A stretch of DNA of 64,000 nt. It comes from Sphingobium sp. GTDB taxonomy: Bacteria; Pseudomonadota; Alphaproteobacteria; Sphingomonadales; Sphingomonadaceae. The notes under the pieces were generated by a model. It was not told the origin of the DNA, ran no database searches, and was given only the letters and a program-made list of their open reading frames with translations. Both the position numbers and the translations under genes were made by a program. Location: NCBI GenBank assembly GCA_020446425.1, contig JAGRES010000030.1, positions 1-64,000 of the forward strand, given 5' to 3'. Shown here piece after piece: positions 35,418 to 45,080 of the stretch; the first letter of the stretch is position 1, and each line of letters starts with the position of its first letter.

Positions 35418-36998
35418 GTGTCTATCCCCTCCCGTCGTACCTTTGCCATCATCTCGCATCCTGACGCGGGCAAGACCACGCTGACCGAGAAGCTGTTGCT
35501 CGAAGGCGGTGCGATCCATCTGGCAGGCGAGGTGAAGGCGCGCGGCGCGAACCGGCGTGCCCGTTCCGACTGGATGAAGATAGAGCAGCAGCGCGGCATT
35601 TCCGTCACTAGCTCGGTGATGACGTTCGAGCGGCCGGACAAGGACGGCAATATTATCGTCTTCAACCTGCTCGATACGCCGGGCCACGAGGATTTCAGTG
35701 AGGACACCTATCGCACGCTGACCGCCGTCGACAGCGCGGTGATGGTGATCGACGCCGCCAAAGGCATTGAGCCGCAGACGCGCAAGCTGTTCGAGGTGTG
35801 CCGGTTGCGCAATGTGCCGATCATTACCTTTGTCAACAAGGTGGATCGCGAAGGGCGGGATCCTTTTGCGCTGCTCGACGAAGTCGCCGACGCGCTGGCG
35901 CTCGATGTCTGCCCGATGAGCTGGCCCGTGGGCATGGGCGGCACGTTTGAGGGCATTTACGACTTTTCGACCAATATGTTGCGCCAGCCCAGCGGGCCGT
36001 CGAAGGAATTTGAAGGAAGCACTACACAATATAGCGGAACCGACGATTCCGGGCTGGAATCGGTGCTTTCCGCCGATGGCCTGACGCATCTGCGTGAAGA
36101 AGGCGCGCTGGCGCAGGCGGGCTATGAGCCCTTTGACCTTGAGGCCTATCGTCACGGCGACCTGACGCCGGTCTATTTCGGGTCGGCGCTCAAATTGTTC
36201 GGCGTCACCGAACTGCTTGACGCACTCACCGCTTTTGCGCCGCCGCCACGCGAGCAGCCTGCCGAGCCTGAACCGATTTCGCCCGAACGCGGGGACGTGA
36301 CCGGCTTCATCTTCAAGGTGCAAGCCAATATGGACCCGCAACACCGTGACCGCATCGCCTTCATGCGCCTGTGCTCCGGCAAGTTCAGACGTGGCATGAA
36401 GCTGACGCCCAGTGGGTCGGGCAAGCCGATGGCGGTACACTCGCCGATCCTTTTCTTCGCGCAGGACCGCGAGCTGGCCGACGAAGCCTATCCCGGCGAT
36501 ATTATCGGTATTCCCAATCATGGCACATTGCGTGTCGGCGATACGCTCTCCGAAAAGGCGGACGTGCGCATCACCGGCCTGCCCAATTTCGCACCGGAGA
36601 TATTGCGCCGGGTGGCGCTCAAGGACCCGACCAAGACCAAGCAATTGCGCAAGGCGCTCGACGACCTGAGCGAAGAGGGCGTGATTCAGGTGTTCTACCC
36701 CGAAATCGGCAGCCAGTGGATCATCGGCGTGGTGGGCCAGCTACAGCTCGACGTGCTGATCTCGCGGCTGGAGGCGGAATATAAGGTCGAGGCGCTGCTC
36801 GAAGCCTCGCCGTTCGATACTGCGCGCTGGCTTATTGGCGCTGATGCGGCATTGAAAAACTTTGAGGAGTTTAACCGCGCGAATCTGGCCAAGGATCGCG
36901 ATGGACACCCCGTATTCATGGCGAAATCGGCCTGGGATGTCGGGTATCAGGAAGAGAAGAACCCGGATCTCAAATTCAGCGCGACCAAGGAACGCTGA
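35418..36998 (+). CDS. prfC: Peptide chain release factor 3
   Basis: GTPase that recycles RF1 and RF2 after termination. G1 is SHPDAGKTTL (residues 13-22); the RF3-type switch region QQRGISVTSSVM, G3 DTPGHEDF and NKVD (G4) follow. Full translational GTPase domain set, 526 aa. The start is GTG at 35418. It is monocistronic as far as can be seen. Confidence 0.96.
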   Translation: MSIPSRRTFAIISHPDAGKTTLTEKLLLEGGAIHLAGEVKARGANRRARSDWMKIEQQRGISVTSSVMTFERPDKDGNIIVFNLLDTPGHEDFSEDTYRTLTAVDSAVMVIDAAKGIEPQTRKLFEVCRLRNVPIITFVNKVDREGRDPFALLDEVADALALDVCPMSWPVGMGGTFEGIYDFSTNMLRQPSGPSKEFEGSTTQYSGTDDSGLESVLSADGLTHLREEGALAQAGYEPFDLEAYRHGDLTPVYFGSALKLFGVTELLDALTAFAPPPREQPAEPEPISPERGDVTGFIFKVQANMDPQHRDRIAFMRLCSGKFRRGMKLTPSGSGKPMAVHSPILFFAQDRELADEAYPGDIIGIPNHGTLRVGDTLSEKADVRITGLPNFAPEILRRVALKDPTKTKQLRKALDDLSEEGVIQVFYPEIGSQWIIGVVGQLQLDVLISRLEAEYKVEALLEASPFDTARWLIGADAALKNFEEFNRANLAKDRDGHPVFMAKSAWDVGYQEEKNPDLKFSATKER

Positions 36999-37060
36999 AC
37001 AAAATACCATATTGACGGAAACATATGGCCGCGCATGCATTGGTTCATCAGGAGAGACCC

Positions 37061-37276
37061 ATGCATGAGAAAACCGATACATCACGACAGAACATGTGGG
37101 CGGCCAATCCCCTGATAGCATTCTGGTCGATCCCCTATGTCATGGCGCAGACATGGATGAAGCTGTGCCTGGGCATGGGTGCGCGCCCCGATGCGGTTGA
37201 GCGCAATTCCGACCATGGCCAGATACCCGTTCCGCCCAATTTGCAGGACAGCAAGGACAAGGATCTGTTCGCATAA
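37061..37276 (+). CDS. Hypothetical small protein
   Basis: 71 aa from ATG 37061, preceded by GAGAG. It has one moderately hydrophobic segment (NPLIAFWSIPYVMAQTWMKLCLGMG, about residues 16-40) and a charged C-terminal tail ending KDKDLFA. I do not recognise a family. The codon usage looks like the neighbouring genes. An ATG 12 codons earlier (37025) is possible but lacks a clear ribosome binding site. Confidence 0.6.
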   Translation: MHEKTDTSRQNMWAANPLIAFWSIPYVMAQTWMKLCLGMGARPDAVERNSDHGQIPVPPNLQDSKDKDLFA

Positions 37277-37306
37277 AAAGCGGATGAAAGAGCGCTGATC
37301 CGCTTA

Positions 37307-37474
37307 TTAATCACCGAAAGCGTGTGCCAGAGCCGCAGCGTCCCGCTGGTCAACGGGCTGGTCGCCCTCATTGTCCGCACCGACGAAATCGACCGCTAGC
37401 CAGACTATGCCGACCGCCCACAGCAGCGCCATCCAGCGGCTCCGGAATATAGATGAGAGTTTCGGCCCGAACAT
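37307..37474 (-). CDS. Putative small membrane-anchored protein (55 aa)
   Basis: Reads MFGPKLSSIFRSRWMALLWA at the start, then one hydrophobic segment (about residues 14-31) and an acidic C-terminal tail. The basic N terminus followed by one helix suggests a single-pass membrane peptide. I believe similar short peptides (basic, RSRWxALLWA) occur in sphingomonads but cannot verify it. It lies alone between the 71-aa gene and metW. No convincing ribosome binding site. Confidence 0.5.
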   Translation of the reverse strand: MFGPKLSSIFRSRWMALLWAVGIVWLAVDFVGADNEGDQPVDQRDAAALAHAFGD

Positions 37475-37523
37475 GAGCGCATAATGCGCGCGAATGATTA
37501 GGAAATGGTAGCGAAGAAGCGGA

Positions 37524-38117
37524 TCAGCTTCTCAGAAGAAATACCGCATGTTCGGCGAACAGGTTGGCGTTGGTATGGGTCGTGGCCCTGCCCTTGTTGA
37601 GGAACCATTGGCCTTCGACACTCCATCCGCGTTCCTGCACCAGCGTCCGGAAATCGTCGATGGTCAGGTGGTGAATATTGGGCGTATCATACCAGCGTTC
37701 GGGCAGCAGCTTGGTCACCGGCATGCGCCCGCCAAAAGCCAGAGACAGCCGCCCGCGCCAATGCGCGAAGTTGGGAAAGCTGACAAAGGCATGGCTCGCA
37801 ATGCGCAGCAGCTCGCTCATTACCAGGTCTGGTCTTCGCGTTGTCTGCAGCGTCTGGCTCAGGATCGCATAGTCGAAGCTGTCATCGGGATAATAGCCAA
37901 GGTCAGTATCGGCGTCTCCCTGCACCACCGATAGCCCGCGCGCGACGGCGGTGGCGACATTGGCCGGGTCGATCTCCAGCCCACGCAGGTCCATGCCGGG
38001 CTTGTCCTTGAGTGCGGCGAGTAGCGCGCCGTCGCCGCAGCCGACATCCAATATGCGCGCCGCGTCAGGAATATGACCGGCGATCACCGCCAGGTCGGGG
38101 CGCAGCTGGTCGTTCAT
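37524..38117 (-). CDS. metW: Methionine biosynthesis protein MetW
   Basis: 197-aa class I methyltransferase-fold protein required with MetX for homoserine acetyltransferase function. SAM-like motif I is [17 protein letters not shown] (residues 17-33). [21 protein letters not shown] is typical of MetW. The start overlaps the metX stop (ATGA), the usual metXW operon. Confidence 0.95.
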   Translation of the reverse strand: MNDQLRPDLAVIAGHIPDAARILDVGCGDGALLAALKDKPGMDLRGLEIDPANVATAVARGLSVVQGDADTDLGYYPDDSFDYAILSQTLQTTRRPDLVMSELLRIASHAFVSFPNFAHWRGRLSLAFGGRMPVTKLLPERWYDTPNIHHLTIDDFRTLVQERGWSVEGQWFLNKGRATTHTNANLFAEHAVFLLRS

Positions 38118-39250
38118 AGCGCGCCCGCTTTCAGGAAGCCGTCGATCACCCGGTTCATCTCCGGCGCCTCGAGCAGGAAAGCATCATGACCAAAAGGGCT
38201 GGACAGTTCGACGAAGCTGGCCGGCGCGCCCGCCGCATTGAGGGCGTGGACGATATGGCGCGATTCCTCCGTCGGGTAGAGCCAGTCTGTGTCAAAGCTG
38301 ATGATGCAGAAGCGCGTATCGCGGCATTTCCCAAAAGCCTTCGCCAATGTTCCGCCGTGATTTTCCGCCAGGTCGAAATAATCCATAGCCCGCGTTATAT
38401 AAAGATAGCTGTTGGCGTCGAACCGCTCGACGAAGCTGATCCCCTGATGGCGCAAATAGCTTTCGATCTGAAAATCCGCGTCGAAACCGAAGGTCTTGGC
38501 TTCTCTCCCTTGCAGGCGGCGGCCGAATTTTTCGGTGAGGCCCGCTTCGGACAGATAGGTGATATGTGCGGCCATACGCGCCACCGCCAAACCGGCGCTG
38601 GGTGCTTCGCCGTCATAATAGGCGCCGCCCTGCCAGCGCGGATCGGCCATGATCGCCTGTCTGCCGACCTCGTGAAAGGCGATATTCTGTGCGCTGTGCC
38701 GTGCGGTCGATGCAATGACGATGGCGCTTTCCACGCGTTCGGGAAACAATACTGGCCAGCTCAATGCCTGCATGCCGCCCATCGAACCACCGATAACGGC
38801 GTTCAGCCGCTCGACGCCCAGATGATCGAGCAGCATGGCCTGCGCGCGTACCATGTCGGCGACCGTGATGACCGGGAACCGCATGCCCCATTTGTCGCCG
38901 GTTGCAGGATCTACCGCCGAGGGCCCTGACGATCCCAGGCAGCTGCCCAGCACATTGATACAGATGATGAAATGCCGCTCCGGGTCCAGCGGCTTGCCGG
39001 AGCCGATAATCCGCTCCCACCATCCCGGTTTGCCCGTGATCGGATGCTGCGAGGCGACATATTGGTCGCCCGTCAATGCGTGGCAGATCAGGATTGCGTT
39101 GGACCGCTCGCTGTTCAGCGTTCCATAGGTTTCATAGGCGAAATCGACGGGGGTCAGGCTGGCGCCGCTGTCCAGCGGCAATGGTCCGGCGAGGCGTACA
39201 TGCCGGTCCAGCCCGAACAGGTCGTCATGGGATTGAGCATGCGCGTCCAT
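38114..39250 (-). CDS. metX: Homoserine O-acetyltransferase
   Basis: Alpha/beta hydrolase that activates homoserine in methionine synthesis. The nucleophile is in [20 protein letters not shown] (GGSMGG), the Asp is in SFDTDWLYP and the His is in [10 protein letters not shown]. 378 aa. No obvious Shine-Dalgarno precedes the ATG, which lies in the 3' arm of a hairpin (39246-39281). Coupled to metW; upstream pilZ ends 44 bp away on the same strand. Some relatives use succinyl-CoA instead. Confidence 0.95.
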   Translation of the reverse strand: MDAHAQSHDDLFGLDRHVRLAGPLPLDSGASLTPVDFAYETYGTLNSERSNAILICHALTGDQYVASQHPITGKPGWWERIIGSGKPLDPERHFIICINVLGSCLGSSGPSAVDPATGDKWGMRFPVITVADMVRAQAMLLDHLGVERLNAVIGGSMGGMQALSWPVLFPERVESAIVIASTARHSAQNIAFHEVGRQAIMADPRWQGGAYYDGEAPSAGLAVARMAAHITYLSEAGLTEKFGRRLQGREAKTFGFDADFQIESYLRHQGISFVERFDANSYLYITRAMDYFDLAENHGGTLAKAFGKCRDTRFCIISFDTDWLYPTEESRHIVHALNAAGAPASFVELSSPFGHDAFLLEAPEMNRVIDGFLKAGAL

Positions 39251-39281
39251 AGAAAGCTGGCGCTAGGCCGCTTTCCATGGA
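39246..39281 (-). promoter_or_regulatory. Hairpin covering the metX start codon
   Basis: On the metX strand: TCCAT, a mismatch, GAAAGC, GGC pair with GCC, an A bulge, GCTTTC, mismatch, ATGGA. About 14 base pairs in all; the 3' arm contains the metX ATG. It could be an mRNA structure controlling metX translation, or the 3' end structure of the pilZ transcript. Confidence 0.5.
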
Positions 39282-39294
39282 CTTGTCAATCGCC

Positions 39295-39951
39295 TCAGTC
39301 CTCGGGCTGGTGATCTTCCAGCCAGCGCGCAAGGTCGGAGAAAGTCATCGGCATGTCGAAATGCAGGCCGATCATCTCTTCGCGCATCCAGCGTATGGCG
39401 GCGCTCCGTGCCGGCAGGCCGGAAATGCGGACGACGACATGATCGTCGATCTTGGCCTTGTCGAGCGTTTTTACGCACAGGCCATGGAGCGAGATATTGA
39501 CCAGATCGCCGGACATGATGCCATGATCATGCTCCATATGGACCTGGGCCTTGGCCAGGAAGCGGGGTGCGCGGGGCAATTTGCGCAGCACGCTGCGGTT
39601 GGAGCGGCCCTGCAACAGATCCGTGACGTCGACGGGCTCGTCGAACTGGATACCGGCGGCATGATCGCCGACCCAACGTACCGTGCCGGTGACGAGCTTG
39701 TCGGAACGCAGTTCGATCGTGATCTTCTGGTCCTTGGTCACGCCATGATACATGTCGAGCTTGGCGCCGTCGCGTGACATATTGCGGACCAGACAGAGCT
39801 GGTCATGACCGTCGACCACGGCGCGGCCCACTTTCAGGACCGTGACATAGCGTTCAGACTCACGGCGATCTTTTTGTGTCTGAACATCCTCGGCATCAGA
39901 ACCGTTCGAGGCGACCCCCGGTTCTCCTGCAGTTATCTTGCTGTGTAGCAT
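39295..39951 (-). CDS. Protein with two PilZ domains
   Basis: 218 aa. PilZ domain 1 (about 28-115) starts with RRESERY and has the NMSRDGAKL segment, fitting the RxxxR and (D/N)xSxxG c-di-GMP motifs. Domain 2 (about 120-215) has KLPRAPRFLAKA and DLVNISLHGLCVK; its NISLHG matches the second motif, the first less so. It probably acts as a c-di-GMP receptor. A TTAA-N7-TTAG sequence at 40044-40058, one base off a CtrA site, lies in its 185-bp upstream region shared with hisC. Confidence 0.83.
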   Translation of the reverse strand: MLHSKITAGEPGVASNGSDAEDVQTQKDRRESERYVTVLKVGRAVVDGHDQLCLVRNMSRDGAKLDMYHGVTKDQKITIELRSDKLVTGTVRWVGDHAAGIQFDEPVDVTDLLQGRSNRSVLRKLPRAPRFLAKAQVHMEHDHGIMSGDLVNISLHGLCVKTLDKAKIDDHVVVRISGLPARSAAIRWMREEMIGLHFDMPMTFSDLARWLEDHQPED

Positions 39952-40136
39952 ATGTTTTTTCCTGGGCTATTAGCGCGGGCGAAACCCGGCCTCATTCTCC
40001 CATTCATAGGATATAATGTTGATTTCATGATTGCCGGATGTAGTTAATTGCGCATTAGGGCCATAATTATGCTCTCTCCCCGAGAAGCCGGGCCATTTCT
40101 CTTTTCGCGCCTTCACATTGCAGCTAAGGCGGGGCG

Positions 40137-41255
40137 ATGAGCACGCTCCGAAATTCTGCTGGCCCGGTTCCCAAGGAATGGATCTCCGCCATAGCGGCCT
40201 ATGTTCCGGGCAAGGCGAAAAGCGATGACGGCAGGGAAGTCATCAAGCTGTCCGCCAATGAGAATCCGGCGGGTACCGGCGAGGCCGCGCGCTGCGCCTT
40301 CGCGCAGGCCAGTCATGACCTGGCGGCATACCCCGATCCCGGAGCGGCAATGCTGCGCGAAGCCATTGCGAAGCGTCATGGGCTCGACCCGGCGCGGGTC
40401 ATCTATGGCACGGGGTCTGATGAGTTGCTTCACATCGCGGCCAGCGCCTATGCGGGACCGGGCGATGAGATCATCTATGTGCGGTACGGGTTCGCGGTCT
40501 ATGACATTGCAGCGCGCCGGGTCGGCGCGGTTCCGGTCATCGCGCCGGACAAGGATTATGGCACCGATGTCGATGCGCTGCTCGCCTGCGTGACGGACAA
40601 GACGAAGGTTGTCTTTCTCGCCAATCCCAACAATCCGACGGGCACGATGACGCCGCGCGCGGAAATTGCGCGGTTGCACGCCGCGTTGCCCAGCGATGTC
40701 CTGTTCGTGCTGGACCAGGCCTATGCGGAATATCTGACGCAGGAAGAGGATGATGGCGGGCTGGAACTGGCGGCGAATGCGTCCAACGTTCTGGTCACAC
40801 GCACATTCTCCAAAATTCACGGGCTGGCGGCGGAGCGTATCGGCTGGGGCTATGGTGCAGCCGAAATCATTGAGGCACTGCACCGTATCCGTGCACCGTT
40901 CAACGTCACGACAGCGGGGCAGGCCGCCGCCGCTGCGGCCATTGCCGATGTCGAATGGGTCGAGGCCTGCCGCGAAAGCAACAGCCGCGAGCGTGACCGG
41001 TTCAGTGATGCGATGAACGCGCTGGGCAATCATGGCATTTCGGTGGTGCCCAGCAAGGCGAACTTCATACTGGTGCTTTTTGAAGGCGCGCTGTCGGCTG
41101 AGCAGGCCTATCAGGAGCTGATGGCGGCGGGCTATGCAGTGCGCTGGCTGCCGGGGCAGGGGCTGCCCAATGCGCTGCGCATCACCATCGGTACGCAGGC
41201 GCAGATGGGCGATGTCGCCCGGATCGTGCGCGAAATGGCGGAAAGCGCAGGTTAG
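40137..41255 (+). CDS. hisC: Histidinol-phosphate aminotransferase
   Basis: PLP-dependent class II aminotransferase for histidine synthesis, and in some bacteria aromatic amino acids. The PLP lysine is in [19 protein letters not shown]. The N terminus [16 protein letters not shown] and [10 protein letters not shown] are typical. 372 aa. It converges on, and overlaps by three bases, a TyrA-family gene, which suggests a possible dual role in tyrosine synthesis. Confidence 0.94.
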   Translation: MSTLRNSAGPVPKEWISAIAAYVPGKAKSDDGREVIKLSANENPAGTGEAARCAFAQASHDLAAYPDPGAAMLREAIAKRHGLDPARVIYGTGSDELLHIAASAYAGPGDEIIYVRYGFAVYDIAARRVGAVPVIAPDKDYGTDVDALLACVTDKTKVVFLANPNNPTGTMTPRAEIARLHAALPSDVLFVLDQAYAEYLTQEEDDGGLELAANASNVLVTRTFSKIHGLAAERIGWGYGAAEIIEALHRIRAPFNVTTAGQAAAAAAIADVEWVEACRESNSRERDRFSDAMNALGNHGISVVPSKANFILVLFEGALSAEQAYQELMAAGYAVRWLPGQGLPNALRITIGTQAQMGDVARIVREMAESAG

Positions 41256-41980
41256 GTGTCGGTTTTCGCAAGCAGCTCCCTGGCCTGAGCCACAAATTCA
41301 TCGACCACGCCGCGCGCAAACGGGTTCATCGTCTGGATTGCGGTGAACAGCTCGAAACTGTCATTGCCGATCAGGCCAGTCATATCCAGCAGATGCTGAT
41401 AGGTCTGCGTCTTGAGCGACTCATCGGGAATATCCATCGCGGATAAGCTGCGCCCGATCAGGTGGGTCAGCGCCTGCACATAGGCCATTTCCCGGTCATG
41501 CTCTTCGGCGGTCGTAATGCGCACGCGCAGGCCCAGCTCTTCGCCCAGAGCTGCGACCTTGAGATGCTGTTCGCCCCGGATCGGGCATATGACCAGCTGC
41601 CGCCCCGCCAGGCCGTCGCGCGCTGCGCTTTGCGGGCCGAACAACGGATGCGTGGCGACAATATGCGTGGCGGCAGGCAGGTGATCGCTCAGCCACCGGG
41701 ACGGCAGCATCTTGACCGAGGCGACGTCAATCACGGTCGCGCCGGGGCGCACCATTGGCGCTATATCGAGAATAAGACGTTCCAGCACCTGAACCGGCAC
41801 GGCGAGGAGCACCACATCGCATGCAGCCGCCTTTTCCAGCGGCAGCGGAGAAAAGCCCGCCGACCGGATATCCGCGTCGCCAAGCTGCGCATCATATATG
41901 CCGATGTCGAACCGGTCTGCGAGCGTAGCGGCGGCCAAACGGCCAAACTGGCCGAAACCGATGATTCCCAAAGTCTTCAT
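41252..41980 (-). CDS. Prephenate/arogenate dehydrogenase (TyrA family)
   Basis: Oxidative decarboxylation of prephenate or arogenate in tyrosine synthesis. The N-terminal NAD(P)-binding fold has [16 protein letters not shown] (GxGxxG), and [17 protein letters not shown] contains the catalytic-type His segment. 242 aa, short: only the dehydrogenase domain is present, with no ACT or chorismate mutase part. GFGQFG resembles arogenate dehydrogenases of plants more than E. coli TyrA, but specificity is not provable here. The stop overlaps convergent hisC. Confidence 0.82.
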   Translation of the reverse strand: MKTLGIIGFGQFGRLAAATLADRFDIGIYDAQLGDADIRSAGFSPLPLEKAAACDVVLLAVPVQVLERLILDIAPMVRPGATVIDVASVKMLPSRWLSDHLPAATHIVATHPLFGPQSAARDGLAGRQLVICPIRGEQHLKVAALGEELGLRVRITTAEEHDREMAYVQALTHLIGRSLSAMDIPDESLKTQTYQHLLDMTGLIGNDSFELFTAIQTMNPFARGVVDEFVAQARELLAKTDT

Positions 41981-41993
41981 CGCTGACCGCCTA

Positions 41994-42725
41994 TCATGTC
42001 GGGGGCGCTTGTCTATCCCCCGCGGGATCGTTCAGGGCGTTGATGGCCGCGTGAACGCGCGCCTCGGCTTCGCCGCGCGGCAGGCCGGGCGGAATGATCT
42101 CCCCAACCTTATAGTGTATCGTGCCCGGCTTCTTGATGAAGCTGCGGCGCGGGGAATAAAGCCCGCTGTCGACGGCAATCGGCACAACCGGCAGCTTGAG
42201 CAGCTGGTAAAGCGCGGCAAATCCGGCCTTGACCGGCGGGGCCTCGCCATGGGGTACGCGGGTGCCTTCGGGGAACAGGCAAATCGGCCTGCCTGTCGCG
42301 CGCACCATTTTTGCCTGTTTCTGAAGATGGCGCAGCGCGCTGGCGCCAGCCGAGCGGTGCAGGCCGATCATGCCGTGGCGGCGGGCGATCCAGCCCCAAG
42401 CGGGAATGTTGAGCAGCTCCTGCTTGGCGATGACGACGGGCGCGTCGATCATGCACAGCATGTCTATCGTCTCGAACATCGACTCATGCTTGAAGACATA
42501 GAGCATCTGGCCTTTGGGCAGTGCGCCGACGATCTGCGTTTTTTGCCGCAGAACCATTCTGCACAGCAGGCGGTGGGATTGCGCCCATGACGTCACAATC
42601 CGGTGCATCGGGCGATCGCCGAAAAGACCGCCTATGGCGGCAAGGGTCACATAAATCGCGGTTATCGGGTAAAAAAGGACCGCAAATATAGAGGAGCGCA
42701 CGAGCCGTACGGGCAGGGAGGCCAT
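41994..42725 (-). CDS. plsC: 1-acyl-sn-glycerol-3-phosphate acyltransferase
   Basis: Makes phosphatidic acid from lysophosphatidic acid at the inner membrane. An N-terminal hydrophobic segment (10-35) is followed by the acyltransferase motif KHESMFETIDML, an H-x4-E variant of the usual H-x4-D, and FPEGTRVPHGE (151-161). 243 aa. It is last in the leftward group ftsE-ftsX-ydcF-plsC, four bases after ydcF. Confidence 0.88.
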   Translation of the reverse strand: MASLPVRLVRSSIFAVLFYPITAIYVTLAAIGGLFGDRPMHRIVTSWAQSHRLLCRMVLRQKTQIVGALPKGQMLYVFKHESMFETIDMLCMIDAPVVIAKQELLNIPAWGWIARRHGMIGLHRSAGASALRHLQKQAKMVRATGRPICLFPEGTRVPHGEAPPVKAGFAALYQLLKLPVVPIAVDSGLYSPRRSFIKKPGTIHYKVGEIIPPGLPRGEAEARVHAAINALNDPAGDRQAPPT

Positions 42726-42729
42726 GACG

Positions 42730-43260
42730 TCAAATGCCGATCAGCGCAGCGATGCGGCGCAATATATATTTGTGATATTCCTTGAACAATGTGCCGAAAC
42801 TGGGCCGGCTGGGCACGGCATCGTACACCATAACGATGTTGGCGGGCAGCGTCTGCTCCAGCTCGAACGCGGCGCGGCGCATATGCCAGTCCGACGTGAT
42901 GAGGCGCACCGTGTCATATCCCCGCTTTTCCAGCCAGCGCGCTGTTTCAATGCCATTGGAGCGTGTGTCGATGGCTTCCCGGCCCAAGGTGACGCAGCAA
43001 TTCAGCAACTTGTCCGGCACATCATATTGCACCGCCAGCTCATGCGGGCGTACGGACCTGTCGACGCCGGAAATCAGCATGCGCTTGGCCGCACCGGCCT
43101 GCATCAGTTCCAGGCCCCGGTCGATGCGCCCGCCGCTGCCGGTCAGCACGACAATGGCGTCGGTCGTGCGCCCGTCGAGCGGTTGGGGCAGGAAGATGGC
43201 GAACCATGCAAAACCCAGCGCCCAGACAAGGGCGATAAAGGCGGCAAAACGGGTTATCAC
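42730..43260 (-). CDS. YdcF/DUF218 family membrane-anchored protein
   Basis: 176 aa. One N-terminal transmembrane segment (residues 5-25) and a DUF218 domain with DAIVVLTGSGGRIDRGLELMQAG and the NGIETARWLEKRGYDTVRLITSDWHMRRA motif. Members such as SanA and ElyC affect the envelope barrier or peptidoglycan precursor use; the role here is inferred from family only. Start overlaps the ftsX stop (ATGA). Confidence 0.87.
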   Translation of the reverse strand: MITRFAAFIALVWALGFAWFAIFLPQPLDGRTTDAIVVLTGSGGRIDRGLELMQAGAAKRMLISGVDRSVRPHELAVQYDVPDKLLNCCVTLGREAIDTRSNGIETARWLEKRGYDTVRLITSDWHMRRAAFELEQTLPANIVMVYDAVPSRPSFGTLFKEYHKYILRRIAALIGI

Positions 43261-44177
43261 AGGCTACGCTCCAGTGTGCGCTGCACCGTGAGGCGCGCGA
43301 CCAGCACGGCATAGAGAACGCCGGCTATCGGTATCATCACGATGATGCCCCAATAGAAAAGCGGCAGGGTCATCATCCCCATCAGCTCGGATTGCGCGGC
43401 GTTGATCCGGTTGCCGAGCAGCCATAAAAGCGGGAGCGCGGCGGCAAGCGCAACCGCTCCGCCGAACAGCGCGTCGAACGCCATGCGCCGCTGGAACAGC
43501 CGCGCGACCTGAATATCGGTAGCGCCGAGCAGATGCATGATGTCGATCGTGGGGCGGTGGGTTTCATGGGCGCTACGCATCGCCAGCGTAACGACTGCTC
43601 CGGTCACAAATATCATCAGAACCACCAACGCGACCGCGAGCCACATCATGACGCGCATCGTTTCTTCGACGGGCGCGAGGTAGCTCTGATGCGCGTCCAC
43701 GCGCGCCGATGGCGCGGCCTGCCTGATGGCCTTGGTCATGGTCGTGATCTGCTGCTGACCGGTGCCTTGCTTGACGGTTACGTCGATCAGTGCGGGTATC
43801 GGCAGCTCGTCCTGCGCCAATGCGCCGCCGATCCAGGGTTCGAGCTGTTTCTGCAACTGCGCGCGTGGAACGACGTCGAAATGCTCGATGTTCGCATCCT
43901 CGTTCAGAAACCCTTTGAGCGCTTCGACCTGCGCGTCCCGTTTTGCCGCGTCGGCCTCGACGAGCTGGATGGTATATCCACCCGCCAGCTCTCCGCGCAT
44001 CTGGGAAAGTGCGTGACCCAGGCCAAGAGCGGCGGCGGCGGATAATATCGTCAGGAACAATATGATCGCGATGATCCACGGCATCGGGCCGCGCCGCCCT
44101 TCCGGCAGCCAGCGGCTCCGTGCCTTGCGGGCGATGCGCTCCGATGCGCCGAAGGAGGACAGGATCGCGTTCATCAT
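43257..44177 (-). CDS. ftsX: Cell division protein FtsX
   Basis: Permease-like partner of FtsE that activates periplasmic peptidoglycan hydrolases at the septum. 306 aa: a cytoplasmic N terminus, TM1 (about 33-55), a periplasmic domain (60-175) and three C-terminal helices (about 177-300) including the FtsX motif MHLLGATDIQVARLFQRRMA. The start overlaps ftsE by four bases. Confidence 0.93.
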   Translation of the reverse strand: MMNAILSSFGASERIARKARSRWLPEGRRGPMPWIIAIILFLTILSAAAALGLGHALSQMRGELAGGYTIQLVEADAAKRDAQVEALKGFLNEDANIEHFDVVPRAQLQKQLEPWIGGALAQDELPIPALIDVTVKQGTGQQQITTMTKAIRQAAPSARVDAHQSYLAPVEETMRVMMWLAVALVVLMIFVTGAVVTLAMRSAHETHRPTIDIMHLLGATDIQVARLFQRRMAFDALFGGAVALAAALPLLWLLGNRINAAQSELMGMMTLPLFYWGIIVMIPIAGVLYAVLVARLTVQRTLERSL

Positions 44178-44917
44178 CCGGGTTTGCCCAGGGCGCGCCC
44201 TTCCTCATGGCCCGACTGCGCTTGCCCTGGCGGATAGCGCAGTGATCCCGTAGGGTCGATCAGCCGCCCCTTGTCCAGCCGCATCAGTTGGGCCTGCGGC
44301 ACCATGGAAATCAGCGGCAGGTCGTGCGTGGCGATGACAATGGTGGTGCCCAGCCGGTTGAGTGCTTCAAACAGGCCGAGCAACCTCTTGGCCATCTCCG
44401 GGTCGACGTTGCCGGTGGGTTCGTCGGCCACCAATATGTCGGGACGGCTGATGACCGCGCGCGCTATAGCAATACGCTGCTGCTCACCGCCCGATAGTGC
44501 GGCGGGCAGGGCGTCGGCGCGGGCGCCAAGCCCGACCCAGCCCAGCATTTCCTCAACCGGACCGGCCAGCTCGAACTCGTCCATGCCCGACAGGCGCAGT
44601 GGCAGGGCGATATTGTCATAGGCGGAAAGATGCGGCACCAGCCGGAAATCCTGGAACACCACGCCGATGCGGCGGCGGAATCCGGGCAGGCGATCCCGGT
44701 GCATCATCACCACATCTTCGCCGAACAGCTTGAGCACGCCGCGCGATGGCCGCTGTGCCAGATAGAGCAGCTTGAGCAGCGATGTCTTGCCTGCGCCCGA
44801 CGCGCCCGTGAGGAAATAGAAGCCGCCGGTCAGCAAGGAAAAGCTGATATCGGAGAGAATGTCGGTGTCCGCGCCATAGCGCAGCCCGATATTTTCAAAC
44901 TCGATAATCCCGCTCAT
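44174..44917 (-). CDS. ftsE: Cell division ATP-binding protein FtsE
   Basis: ABC ATPase of the FtsEX complex. Walker A is [15 protein letters not shown], the signature is [14 protein letters not shown], Walker B is [12 protein letters not shown] and the switch His follows. I chose ATG 44917 ([15 protein letters not shown], preceded by GGGG), giving 247 aa; an ATG at 44995 would add 26 residues not seen in the family. First gene of ftsE-ftsX-ydcF-plsC. Confidence 0.93.
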   Translation of the reverse strand: MSGIIEFENIGLRYGADTDILSDISFSLLTGGFYFLTGASGAGKTSLLKLLYLAQRPSRGVLKLFGEDVVMMHRDRLPGFRRRIGVVFQDFRLVPHLSAYDNIALPLRLSGMDEFELAGPVEEMLGWVGLGARADALPAALSGGEQQRIAIARAVISRPDILVADEPTGNVDPEMAKRLLGLFEALNRLGTTIVIATHDLPLISMVPQAQLMRLDKGRLIDPTGSLRYPPGQAQSGHEEGRALGKPG

Positions 44918-45034
44918 TTGCCCCAAGCATGTCCCAATGCGATGTAGCGGTTTCATCGCATATGGCCCGGTGCGCGTAAAGCGCCCAGTGCACAACGGAT
45001 CATATCGGATATTACAAAGATATTAATTCAACAT

Positions 45035-45078
45035 GCGCAAGACGCTTGCGCACGAGTCCGCTGCGCGCTTAATAAGCG
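45035..45078. repeat. Two palindromes before the zinc-ribbon gene
   Basis: GCGCAAG-ACG-CTTGCGC (45035-45051) and CGCTTA-A-TAAGCG (45066-45078), the second ending two bases before ATG 45081. With no visible Shine-Dalgarno, the second hairpin may affect translation, or one of the two may be an operator in the ftsE divergent region. Confidence 0.4.
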
Positions 45079-45080
45079 AC

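Noticed and set aside
35355-36644. 429-aa open frame on the minus strand
   Set aside because: Antisense of prfC, which has all GTPase motifs.
39251-39294. SAM-II riboswitch before metX
   Set aside because: Only 44 bases separate pilZ and metX and I cannot place the SAM-II pseudoknot; a plain hairpin fits better.
40044-40058. CtrA site between pilZ and hisC
   Set aside because: TTAA-N7-TTAG has one mismatch; in AT-rich intergenic DNA this is too weak to call alone.
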